Of a stretch of 64,000 nucleotides of DNA, positions 12,548 through 22,602 are shown piece after piece; within the stretch, counting starts at the first letter, position 1, and each line of letters starts with the position of its first letter. The notes under the pieces were generated by a model. That model did not search any database. It had not been told where the DNA came from and saw only the letters and a program-made list of their open reading frames with translations. The position numbers and the translations under genes are program-made. Origin of the DNA: Trichoderma breve (taxonomy: Eukaryota; Ascomycota; Sordariomycetes; Hypocreales; Hypocreaceae); the NCBI RefSeq assembly GCF_028502605.1, contig NC_079235.1, positions 868,001 to 932,000 on the forward strand, read 5' to 3'.

Positions 12548-14612
12548 TCATTCATCATCCTCGCTGTCTTCGTCATCAGAGGATTCGTACACATAAACTT
12601 GTAGCACCTTTGGCAAGGCCTTTGCTCTACCTGTCTCAAATATTTTCTTTGCCCGCTCCTTCATCTCACCTCGTTTTGTCTTACCACTGGCTGATTTAGG
12701 AAGTGCTTCAAGAAACTCGATTCCTCCAGCTAGGCGCTTATACTCGGATAGCTCGCTATTAACAAAGGTGTGGATCCTTTGCTTAAGCAAGCGCTCATCT
12801 TCCTTCTTGCCGGCGGGTGATCGCACGATGAAAGCGAGTGGCAGTTCGCCCGCGGAATCGTCCGAAATTGGGACGACGCAAACGTCCGCGATGCAAGGGT
12901 GACGCAACAAGAGAGCTTCAACTTCTGTTGGAGAAATCTGTAGTCCCTTGATGAGTGTTAGTGGGCATACAAGATCCCGTATATGTAGAAGAATATTGAT
13001 CTATACATACCCTAACCTTGATCATCTCCTTGACTCGATCAACAATGAAAAGATGCTCGTACCCATCATCACTCTTGCGAAATTCCATCAGATCGCCTGT
13101 TCGTAACCACCCATCGCTTGTAAATGTTTCCTTTGTTGCTTTCTTATTATCAAGGTACCCTAGCATCACTGATGGCGACCGCAAAAGAAGTTCTCCAGGA
13201 GTATCTAGCTCTGTCACCTCTTCGCCATCTCGGCTTATCAGTCGACCCTCATAGCCAGGGAAAATATGGCCACAGGAACCAAACATAACGTCTGCCTTGT
13301 TTTGCATAGATACAACAACTGAAGTCTCAGTGAGTCCATATCCTTGTATGAGCTGACAATTGGGGGAAAAGCGAGCAAACTGTTCATTGACCTCTTTTGT
13401 GAGATTGGAGGCGCCAACTACAGTTGTCTTGACATGTTCGAGGTTATATCTCGCGGTGATGGCAGAGTTCTTAATCAGAGCAACTATCATGGGAGGCACC
13501 TAGCAGCCAGTACGTTAGTATCAGATTATTTGTGGTTTATAAAACTCAGAGTAAATGCATGCGGGGGCATTTTACCATCCAGAGTGTCTCTATGGAATGC
13601 TTCTGTACTGCCTCTAAGACGTCAACAAGATCAAATCCCGGCAGTACGACTGCATTGTAGCCACGATATACACCAGAGTGTCCAGTAACGATTAAAGCGT
13701 AGCTGTGGCTCATGGGAAGTACAGCTAAGAGTGACTCTGGCTTTCCGCTCTTGTAGTTGGATTCGTATGTGCTCATCTGTAGCGTATTGGCGATGACATT
13801 TCTGTGCGAGATCTTGACATTTTTCTAAGATACATCTGTCAACTAACATGATTTAAACTGTCAAGCAATCGAGTGCAAGCTCACTGGTAATCCAGATGTT
13901 CCGCTGGAGGAGCATAAGAATGCAGTTTGGCTGGCACCTTGACCCTGCTCCCACTTTAGCTGCGGCAACGGAGCCAGCTTCTTTCCCTCAGCAATCAACT
14001 GGTCGACCGACTTGATATCAGTCGGGATGATGGCACCTTTTAGTGCTTTCTCTGGAATTTCCAGCAGATATACATGCGTCTTGGGGATATTCGCCGCAGA
14101 TGCCGCTTCAAGAGCCGTAGGGAGCAGCGTCGCACATGTAAACAGAGCCTTGCATTTAACTGCCTTGAGCTGTTTTGCAAGTTCGGTAGCGGAATACGAA
14201 GGGCTTATAGGTGATGATACTCCTGAGAAGCGATGAGCAGCCCACGAGATAGTCATCGTGTCTATCTATACGACGTGTGGATGCGTTTAGTTGAGTAACC
14301 GTTGGACAAGAAATTGCTGATGCATACCGTGTTGACGCTGAATAACGCTATGACCTTATCAAACTCGCTCCTACCATTGACTTCGAATCCCAACTCTGAT
14401 GCAAGTGCAGCTGAAAGCCATTCTATACGATTCTTCACCTCGACAGCGGAATACGACTTTCCGGTGATGCCGCAAGTAAAAGGTGGGCGAGAATCTGCAA
14501 TCGGATACCGGCCGTACTTGTCTCCATCATTAAATAGGAATTCATGGATAGGTATTGAGTCCGGAGGGTCGAAAGGCAATTTGTGGATGTAGGGCGGAGT
14601 AGTAAACGGCAT
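12548..14612 (-). CDS. AMP-dependent acyl-CoA synthetase / 4-coumarate-CoA-ligase-like enzyme (600 aa)
   Basis: Adenylate-forming ligase that activates a carboxylic acid with ATP, normally to a CoA thioester. Exons: 14612-14328, 14265-13885, 13824-13576, 13499-13011, 12946-12548 (1803 nt); each exon is a whole number of codons and introns are 60-76 nt. Visible motifs: SSSGTSGLP-KNVKISH (P-loop-like A3, split by intron 2), QGYGLTET (A5), DGWLRTGD (A7), DRVKEMIKVRG (A8, split by intron 4) and PKSASGKTKR with the catalytic Lys (A10). The C-terminus is an acidic tail ending SEDDE, so there is no peroxisomal PTS1 signal. It lies next to the PKS on the same strand; such pairs can unload and activate the PKS acyl chain for a later step. 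It could instead act on a free fatty or aromatic acid. Confidence 0.9.
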
Positions 14613-15795
14613 GGTGAAAGCAATAAGCCAAAATGCGTATCTATCTTGTCAAGCAGTATCCACTAGGATGGTGATCCGCCGTATTTGGAAGATGCGAGTA
14701 CGAGTATACATATACAGGTCCTAGACTGATAAATTAGACTTAGGAGGATGGCATAGATACAGCCTCCCTCGTCAAGTTTACTACATACGAGTGTGCCAGT
14801 AAGAAATGAAGAAGCCCATAGTATTTAAGACATATTACGGAATCTGTATCTAGGGAGTCTAATGTCTCAAGTCTCTCCCTGCTACATACAGGTCATTATG
14901 TGAAACGAAACAGCAAAAGCGACAAGTAAACGTAAATCATTGCTACCTACAATAAGAACATGTTCTGACTGTGTAGTTAGACGATAGCACGACGAATTAT
15001 CCAGAAAATGGCGAACGATAGACCTCCCTTTGCGAGAAGCCTTGGAAGACTATTGCGATGTTAATTCTATGAAGCTGGATATTTCCGAACTTCATATAGC
15101 CTAAAGACGACAGGCATACCACATCATGGCGATCTTCCACGAGTAACCCTCCTGGGGCTGCTTATAATTGGAAGTCGTACCATCTGCAAAATGACATGTC
15201 CGTTGAAGAGAATCCAGAATCCTATCAGAAGAGACGGATCTGGGCACTCATGACTATATCCGATGGCATCCTGCCCTACTTCGGCAATTTACGAATTGAA
15301 CCAAAAGAAAATATGCCGCAATTGTTCTTGGGCACACCATCGAACTACTCCAGAACACTGCCCAACACCATAGACGGGTAAAAAACTAGTCCTCCTCCAA
15401 CCTCGCGCCCAATACATATTGTTCTCCTCTAGCGCCCCCATTCGTCCAAGTTTGAACAATCCCCAAAGATGCGGGGACCCAGCCAATTGTCAGACGCACC
15501 AACCCGCTGCCAACGGCAAATCTTACCTCTACCGCACCTGGTGCGACCGCGCTTGGGGTCAAGAGGGCGAGGATGGCGGGCGACTACTGGATGGTGGCGC
15601 TGATCAAACTGTGGATTGTTCGGCATTCCAAGATGCGGGGGAAAAGTATATATATATCGGACGGCTGGATTGGGCATTGACGGAATCTAGAGCTTTAGAT
15701 TCCTCGTTGAAAAGGTGAAGATTGGCCATTCTTGATGCTACGTTGATCATCCCAATCTTTACTATCACGTCTTGAACATCACCACCTACACAAAG
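14613..15795. other. Intergenic region upstream of the ligase
   Basis: A/T-rich promoter-side region of the ligase gene. Short frames at 15196-15381 and 15419-15718 lack recognisable features. Nothing else supported. Confidence 0.45.
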
Positions 15796-16047
15796 ATGGA
15801 CCAGTCACTGAAGATGGGCGAGCCTTCGTCATATACGCAGAATCCACCCAAGGGTTATGTTTTTGAACAGAAGAAACATCATCATCACCATCAACAACAA
15901 GAGCAACAGCATCATGAAGGATTGAGCAGCAGCCCCGAGAGGGAAGCTTATCTCGAACGAAGAAGCAGCAATGATTCCGCATCACGACGATTGAGCAACT
16001 CCCGGCCCTGCCACTCGGGATCCGGATTCTTGGGCACAATGCGATGA
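15796..16047 (+). CDS. Possible small hydrophilic protein, His/Gln-rich (83 aa)
   Basis: Short single-exon frame starting at the second ATG of a longer frame (first ATG at 15772); the sequence ahead of the chosen ATG (cctacacaaag) is a reasonable fungal start context. The protein is hydrophilic, with a KKHHHHHQQQEQQHH run near residues 26-40 and a Ser/Arg-rich second half (RRSSNDSASRRLSNS) resembling phosphorylation sites. No signal peptide or membrane segment. No family recognised; the low-complexity centre means the frame could be chance. Confidence 0.4.
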   Translation: MDQSLKMGEPSSYTQNPPKGYVFEQKKHHHHHQQQEQQHHEGLSSSPEREAYLERRSSNDSASRRLSNSRPCHSGSGFLGTMR

Positions 16048-16605
16048 TTGCGAAATCGGGTTCAATTACAATGTCCCGATGGAGAGGATTGTTTCCTTTG
16101 TGGTGTCTTCGGGCGTACATACATACACGTACATGTGCCATGATATTGAGAAGTGGGTTTAAGCAGACGATGATGTCAGTGACGACGATGTGGGGGAATA
16201 AAGGACAAGGATCTGGGCCAAGTTTGTTCTACGAGAGCGTCCGGGATTTGGCGCTTTTGGGGAGCCTTCGGCTTTAGAACACTTGGGTGTGATACGGGAT
16301 TGAATCGGAATGTTTTGTATGGGCCAGGGTTATTATTATGCATTTCTTTTGGATGGGATTTATTCGCGGCTTGGATTTGGCATCGCAAATGTCTTTGCGT
16401 GGATGAGCTGAGGACATGTATAGATGAACATGTATATGAATCAACCAATCAATGCATGGCAGAAGCAAATGAAAGGAAGAGGCTACATGCGCTCTATGCT
16501 GTGCAACCATGCACGTATAAGGTCACCACTGCATATACCACAAGAATCATCATATACTCCAAAAATTACTATATACTGCAAGAATCATCATATCTGGAAC
16601 ACTCT
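16048..16605. other. Intergenic region
   Basis: Spacer between the small frame and the 3' end of the sulfotransferase-like gene. No coding-like frame or repeat of note beyond the tcatatactccaaaaa / tcatatctgg-type short repetition near 16540-16600. Confidence 0.4.
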
Positions 16606-17517
16606 TCAAACCCTCCCTCCAAGGCGTGTCTTCCACACAGCATATCCAGCATAGCCCACAGCCGCGATAACCGCCATCTTGCCAGCTCCCACGAGCATAT
16701 TATCCCGTGCCCGCCTCAATGCCCTCGCCCTACTCTTCAGCGTGTTCTTCTGGAACGTCTCGCGGTCATTGGCATGGGGGAACGGCGCCTCCACTTCCTC
16801 TCCCGTCTGTTCATCCTTGACCTTCGGCACGGGAACCTCGAGATACTCGCATAGCGGGCCCCAGCCATCCTGTACCTTGTACTCAAAGCGGCGCGCCTCG
16901 GGAATCTCATCGCGATAGCGCTTGTACATGCCGGTGTACCAGGCAATGGCCTTGTCCTTTTCCGTCCGGTGATGGTACCGAAAGGCGAGCCCAGACATGG
17001 CCATGCCGAAGCGGGCAAACGCGCGCGATGCCGGGTCAAAGACGAAGCAGAAGAGCATCTGCAGCTTGGTCCACGGCGACGCTGGTTGCGCCGCCAAGAT
17101 GACGGACTCTAAGGTGCTGTAGTACCACGACTCCGGATCGCGATTCAAGATGATGACTTTGGCTTCTGGGTACAGGGCCGCGAGCTCGACGCCGAAGAGC
17201 GCCGCGGGAACATCAACGCAGGCTTGTGAGTTGCCCAGCACCTTGTCAAAGTCGGCCCTGGTGACAGTGCCTTTTCCACCATACCGGGCCTCGATGAGGT
17301 GGACCCATTGCGGGCATTCCTGCTCAGGGTTCTCAAGGAGGTTTTGCATGTGATAGCAGTCGTTGAAGCCCAGCTGTTTGAGAGCCAACCTCACGCCTTG
17401 TGCAGAAGAGTTAGAGGTGTGACTGAACCCGGAAGAGATGGACTTACTCAATGTTCCTGTCCGTTGCACGCCGCAGACGATGACGCGCATCGGAACAACT
17501 CGATCTGGTGTTGTCAT
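16606..17517 (-). CDS. Sulfotransferase-like P-loop protein with C-terminal membrane segment (286 aa)
   Basis: Fungal member of the P-loop sulfotransferase superfamily (PF17784 type). Exons: 17517-17448 and 17396-16606, 861 nt. The N-terminal phosphosulfate-binding loop GVQRTGT-LS is completed across the intron, and VIILNRDPESWYYST in the middle is the second family signature. Near the C-terminus MAVIAAVGYAGYAVW is a single hydrophobic segment preceded by Arg-rich sequence, suggesting a tail anchor. The 51-nt intron is in frame and free of stops, so an unspliced mRNA would encode 303 aa with a disrupted P-loop. Most such fungal proteins have no known substrate; proximity to the PKS and ligase (2 kb beyond) makes tailoring conceivable but not shown. 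Confidence 0.85.
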   Translation of the reverse strand: MTTPDRVVPMRVIVCGVQRTGTLSKSISSGFSHTSNSSAQGVRLALKQLGFNDCYHMQNLLENPEQECPQWVHLIEARYGGKGTVTRADFDKVLGNSQACVDVPAALFGVELAALYPEAKVIILNRDPESWYYSTLESVILAAQPASPWTKLQMLFCFVFDPASRAFARFGMAMSGLAFRYHHRTEKDKAIAWYTGMYKRYRDEIPEARRFEYKVQDGWGPLCEYLEVPVPKVKDEQTGEEVEAPFPHANDRETFQKNTLKSRARALRRARDNMLVGAGKMAVIAAVGYAGYAVWKTRLGGRV

Positions 17518-18777
17518 GGCGAGATGATTTACGGCGAATTGTGATTTCGCAATTGATTTACTGAGTAGTAAAAATCAATCAGAGGATGTAACGAGCGGAA
17601 GAGTGTGATTAAGAGCTGTGATGAACAAGGGCTTGGTGATAAACGGCGTTTAGGAAAAGGTCCATCACATTGTCTTACCTGGATCCCACCTCACAAATCC
17701 CTGTTGCGACTAGCATCTCGATGCCATCTCCGGAGCTATACTACAGTGCTGTATGTCACCCGATCCACTCTTGGAAGCTGCTAAATACGCGGTATCCAAG
17801 CAGCAAAAGGTAGGCTAAAGCGTCGCCCTACGGGGTAGAATTCTTCAAGATACAATATCTTACAATTGAAGGTTATGGTGTTGCCGTTGCTGACAAGGCT
17901 GTAGTATTGCCAATGTTTGTGTCCCGTGGCGTCTGTTTTTGTATCACTTCAACAAAAACACGGAGAAAAGGGTCATTAATGTTTCATGGTCAGCATGTTA
18001 CTGAAATGCTCTCTCGGATTTTTATCCTTTTCTTTCTCGGTCCATGGAAGATCGGACTGTCGCCGCCCGAGGACCGATAGCCCGGACCGGCAAAGTTTAT
18101 GGTATGCTGCCAGGAAGATGTATGCATTTTTCATGGACGATTATAAAGGAATTACATGTGTTTATTGCGATTGATACAAATTGTTCATAAATACCTAGTC
18201 CGGAATTACAATTACTGACTACTGACTGGTTCCATGTCATCCATTTGGCCATGGCGCATCTGGTTTAAGTGCCTCTATATGATACTTACGCTCTCCCAGC
18301 TACACATCTATGCTAAAGGATGGGCTTTTTTTTGTTCAGTCAAGGCTTCATAGTTCGATGACTGGGTATTTAAGCTTTGTTTCTGCCCAGACACGCCATC
18401 CAGCATAGTCGTGGGTATTGGCCACTTGATGTATACCCACGCATAGAGAGGTAATAGGCAGCTAGGTAAACAGGAAATATACGTTTCGAGCATCGTCTGT
18501 AGCATCAAAAGAAATCAACAAGCCATCTGCAAGCTTTTGTGTCTATTTCTGGCCATTTAAACCATGGCTCCAGCCTTTTATTTTTTGAATCTTGCCTGTT
18601 GCGTTCCCCTCCTCATGCAGTTCGCTTATACGCCATAACATCCCATGACAGGCCTCGTCACACTAGAGGCAGTCGCGAATAGATTACAAGATATGATTTG
18701 GGCTGGTGTCCTCATTTTTTCATAGTAAATTTTTGCCCTCCCCAACTCCCATCCCGGGTATATCTCCATCCAGTTGC
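17518..18777. other. Intergenic region
   Basis: Promoter of the sulfotransferase-like gene plus 3' flank of SPC2. A/T-rich, no frame longer than 70 codons and no repeat of note. It marks the change from the accessory-like block to the housekeeping block. Confidence 0.45.
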
Positions 18778-19578
18778 TCACGCCTTTCGTCGCTTTCCAC
18801 CCTCCGCCGCTTCAGCCCCCGTAGCTGAGCCGCTGTTCGCAGCGAGGATCGCATCCAAAAGCTCCGGGTTCGCATTCAACATATCTTGAGACTCCGACTT
18901 TATGCGCTTGGGGTCAGCCTTGCCGACTACAGGAACCGCAGTGGCGAGAATCTGCTGGAAGGGAGCAGCGACAAAGTAGCCGCTCTCGTCGAAGAAGGAG
19001 GCAAATGGCTTGGCCACCTCGATGATCCGTGACTTGGAAGACTTGTCTGTGACGGTGATGCTGAGTCTGTATGTAGGGTCCAGCTTCTTCGTTGCGCTGG
19101 CTACTGTGATCTGCACGTTTCTCTCGTCAGCTCTTGCTCTTGCACTCCCCGTCGCCGCTGGATTGGTCATTGCCGTTGCGTACCTTTTCCCCAGATGGCG
19201 CGATTCCCTGGTATATAACACCTTTTTCCACAAACATCATCCAGAATGTCAAGACACCGTTTAGAACGGTGTAGACGGCCACTGCGATCGCTGTGTAGAA
19301 CTTGGTATCCTCAAAGCCCAGCTTGTAGTCCCACGCAAAACAAGCAGCAGCAATGAGGAATGCGCTGTACCCGAGCCCTAGCCGTACATCGCTGAGGAAG
19401 TGTGTCTGCTTGAATTTTAGGGAGTTGAGGTAGTTGGGGATCGCATCGTCGGTCGTGTTCTTTAAATCTATAGCCACGGTGTCAGAGCAAGGCGTGATGG
19501 AACCAGTGGCGACAAGCTGCAGCAAGAATAGCTCGACTTACCTGCGAGATTATATAGAGAAATCTTTTCCGCGGCCAT
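18778..19578 (-). CDS. SPC2: Signal peptidase complex subunit 2 (217 aa)
   Basis: Accessory subunit of the ER signal peptidase. Exons: 19578-19542, 19467-19184, 19110-18778 (654 nt), with a 37-nt first coding exon MAAEKISLYNLA joined to DLKNTTDDAIPNYL. Two closely spaced membrane helices follow (LGYSAFLIAAACFAWDY and FYTAIAVAVYTVLNGVLTFW), then the cytosolic beta-rich domain (VEKGVIYQGIAPSG to AKPFASFFDESGYF). This matches the Spc25/SPC2 layout. It is divergent from EMC3 with 424 bp between start codons; both encode ER membrane machinery. Confidence 0.92.
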
Positions 19579-20002
19579 GGTTGCGTTATATTCCTGGAGA
19601 TTGAGTCGCCAGATGTGATCAAAACAACGGAACGCTGCTGTTGTTGGTTCAAGTTATGGCAGAGGTGGCCTGTAGTTTGACTTCAATGCTTCGCTGTAAG
19701 CTGCCAGTAAACTGAGTTGCTACAGTACACATATGCACTAAGATCGTGGGGTTCTGCCGAGTTCAATTGGCCAGCAGAGAGCTCATTGCGCCGAAATGTG
19801 GGGCTGCCGGCTGCCGGCGGTAGGATACTCCGTAGTAGAGCTGCTGCTATGCATCTTCCACCTCAGCATCTTCAATGAGCTCATGGATCGCATAATCTCC
19901 CCCTCCATCGCAGCATCGTTGCCCACCGCCGAGGCCGCACGACACTGAATACTGCATCGCATTAGCTCCAAGTGCGGCTGAAAAGCTCAACGATCCTTTA
20001 TC
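19579..20002. promoter_or_regulatory. Divergent promoter SPC2 / EMC3
   Basis: A 424-bp shared upstream region between two divergently transcribed ER-membrane genes. No specific factor site is claimed. Confidence 0.45.
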
Positions 20003-20970
20003 ATGGCGCAATTACCGGCTCAGACCCTGCATAGGGATCCCCAGCTCTTGTTCGTGTCCTCAATTATAGCTCCGGCGGGCAGAAGACGAGACAGCTAACA
20101 TGTCGCTTTCACGCATAGCTACTGGATCCTGATTCCCATCACCGTTGTCATGGTCCTGACTGGTGTTCTCCGCCACTACGCATCCGTGCTCATGACCACG
20201 ACCCCGAAGAAGGCCGACATCAAAGCCATCCGTGAGCAGCGTGCTCTCGCCCATGGTGCCTCTCTAAGGACAAACTATCATGTGCTGTCGCGCAAGGCAT
20301 TTGAGACTCGACGTGATTTTCTGATTGAAGGATTCGAATCTGGCGCCTACCTCAAGGCACCGAACCAAAAGGGCCAGCCTCCGGCCAACCCCATGTCGGA
20401 CCCCAACGCCATGGAGGGCATGATGGGCATGATGAAAAACAACATGGCCATGATGATCCCCAACACCTTGATTATGAGCTGGATCAATGCATTCTTCAGC
20501 GGATATGCCATCAGTATGTCACCATCGTATTACTTGCTTGTCATTTGCCAGTGCTGACCGCAACCAGTGAAATTGCCATTCCCTATCACTATCAAGTTCA
20601 AGAGCATGCTCCAGGCCGGTGTCCTGACCAAAGACATGGACCCGCGGTGGATGTCTAGCATCAGCTGGTACTTTTTGTGTATCTTCGGTCTCCAATTTGT
20701 CTATGTGTTCCTCCTTGGAAGTGACAACGGTAAGCATACTAATACCATACATCCTCTATCAAGCATAATAGAATATCTCCTAACACGTCACCAGCTGCGA
20801 GCCAAATTGCTCAGCAAATGCAGCAACAACAGATGCCCGTTGGCCCCATGGCCCCTGGTCAGGATCCTCACAAGATGTTCAAGGCCGAGGCCGAAAACTT
20901 GGCCGTCATCGAGCATTATTCCGTCCTGGACGGCGTCGAGGAGCGACTGCTGGAGAGAATCAAGGTGTAA
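20003..20970 (+). CDS. EMC3: ER membrane protein complex subunit 3 (259 aa)
   Basis: Insertase subunit of the EMC, an Oxa1/TMCO1-like protein that helps tail-anchored and multipass proteins enter the ER membrane. Exons: 20003-20049, 20119-20513, 20568-20729, 20795-20970 (780 nt). The first intron uses the donor gttcgt, which restores the family sequence HRDPQLFYWILIP. Three membrane segments are visible: ILIPITVVMVLTGVLRHY, MMIPNTLIMSWINAFFSGY and SWYFLCIFGLQFVYVFLLG. Methionine-rich sequence (MEGMMGMMKNNMAMM) precedes the second, as expected for the cytosolic substrate-receiving loop. It is convergent with RPC25, stop codons 75 bp apart. Confidence 0.93.
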
Positions 20971-21045
20971 AATATTGTAGACCCGGCAGTATCGAAATAT
21001 AATCATTAATACATTGTGCTCTTCAAACGCCTCTAAACAATCCAA

Positions 21046-21884
21046 TCAAGCACCATCCCACCATAGACACACACCAAGACCTTCAGCAGCCATGCTGCCT
21101 TTGATCTTGTAAGGCGTCTTTGCTGGTGTGTCTTCTGCTTGAGTGGGACCTGCTGGAGTCTGATCGTGCCACTCTTCATCAATGACCTGGAAACGAACCA
21201 TTTCGTGGTTGTCGTAAAACAGGCGTTCTTCATCAAAGTTCCATATCCAAATCTGTTCGCTGTGATTGCTATTCCCGCTGTTAGCCCTCCTCGCCTTTGG
21301 TGCTTGAATCTGTTAGTAGACTCACTATTCAGCCCCCTGCGGAAGCTCCTCGTATGGGATAAAGATGTCGTCGAAGAAGTCTGTTCTCAGATGGATGCCA
21401 GAAGGCGTTGAACTGCGTATCCTGCCGAGCATGACCTCTCCCTTGAAAGGTCTAAATACTATCATGCGAAACTCGACTGTCGCCATGTAACATGTAAGTA
21501 TGCTGAATCGCCGTAGAGAAGAGCAAGATTGCCTACCATTGACGTTTACAAGGCCTGTGCCGTGGCCTATCAGACCTTCAGACGTCCACAAAACATCATA
21601 CAGTGATATGCACAATCCAATTTTTTGAACGACCTACGCCGAAGTGGTTAGTCATCGCTGAGGTTCGGGACTAGATGAAAGAGTACTGTAGACCAACCTT
21701 GTTTGCATATTTGGCATTAATGTTGTCCTCGATTGCTACAATGCTGTGCTTCGAGAAGTCCTCGGGTGAGATCTGCACCAGATCGGAGAATTTGGTCTGT
21801 GACTCGGCGGGTTAGAAGCAGCGTCCATGAAATGAGATGCAGTGAATTGAGAGGACCAGCGACATGACATACAAGGATAAACAT
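21046..21884 (-). CDS. RPC25: RNA polymerase III subunit RPC8/Rpc25 (190 aa)
   Basis: Rpb7-like stalk subunit of RNA polymerase III, needed for initiation. Exons: 21884-21873, 21796-21698, 21633-21537, 21476-21326, 21259-21046 (573 nt). The first coding exon is only 12 nt (MFIL), then TKFSDLVQISPEDF. The N-terminal RNP-like part contains GLCISLYDVLWT and GTGLVNVNVEFRMIVFRPFKGEV; the S1-like part contains GRIRSSTPSGIHLRTDFFDDIFIPYEEL and ends in the GLGVCLWWDGA C-terminus typical of Rpc25. All introns are GT..AG, 60-76 nt. No other family fits these signatures better. Confidence 0.93.
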
Positions 21885-22602
21885 GATGGCAATGTTTCAA
21901 CGGGTTAATCGCCTCTTCAGTTGTGGTTCATGAGCGTCGATGAGAATGAGAATAAGAAACCATCACGGATGAGATGCCGTCATATCATAGCATGCATCTC
22001 TGTAGTCACCAAGAATAAGGTAGCAGCTCACCAGCAGCTGAAGCAGTTGTACATCACCTCAAATAGCATCCGGCAGTAAAAAGTTAGAAAATCGGCGAAA
22101 CAATTGCTAAACCGGAGGACACTAGGCCTGTTCCGGCTAGCTCCCCTTGACTTGACACCACTCGCCGTCTCACCGCTTGCTTATAATAGCCTAGTGGACC
22201 CTGCCCAACAGCACTTCATTTTCCCAGAAGGTCAGACATCGTGGAACTTTCCGTCTAAACCTCCATCTCAGAAGCACCTGCGCTGCATCTGAGGCCCCAA
22301 CGCTGGCCGTCCCGATTATCTGGCAGTGGCATTGCGTCGAGGACAGCGATCCCGCGTCATCCGTCTCTTGTTTTGATTTACTTTTTCGTTGTTGTTGTCG
22401 AATTCCTCCTCCCGCACCCAACGCTCTCTGTCGAAGCCGAGAAGTCTCGAAGTCCGACGCTCACCGTCTCCTGTTGACCCTTTTGCTACAACATCATATA
22501 GCAACACCGATACTGTGCCGAATTGGTTGACCAGTTTCTCCAAGCTGAAACAAAACCTCCAAAAAAAACCTCCTGCCGGCAGTGTACATGACTCTGTGAA
22601 CA
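21885..22602. promoter_or_regulatory. Divergent promoter RPC25 / NUFIP1-like gene
   Basis: A 718-bp region between divergent start codons. The last ~250 bp before 22603 are pyrimidine-rich leader-like sequence. No specific motif claimed. Confidence 0.4.
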
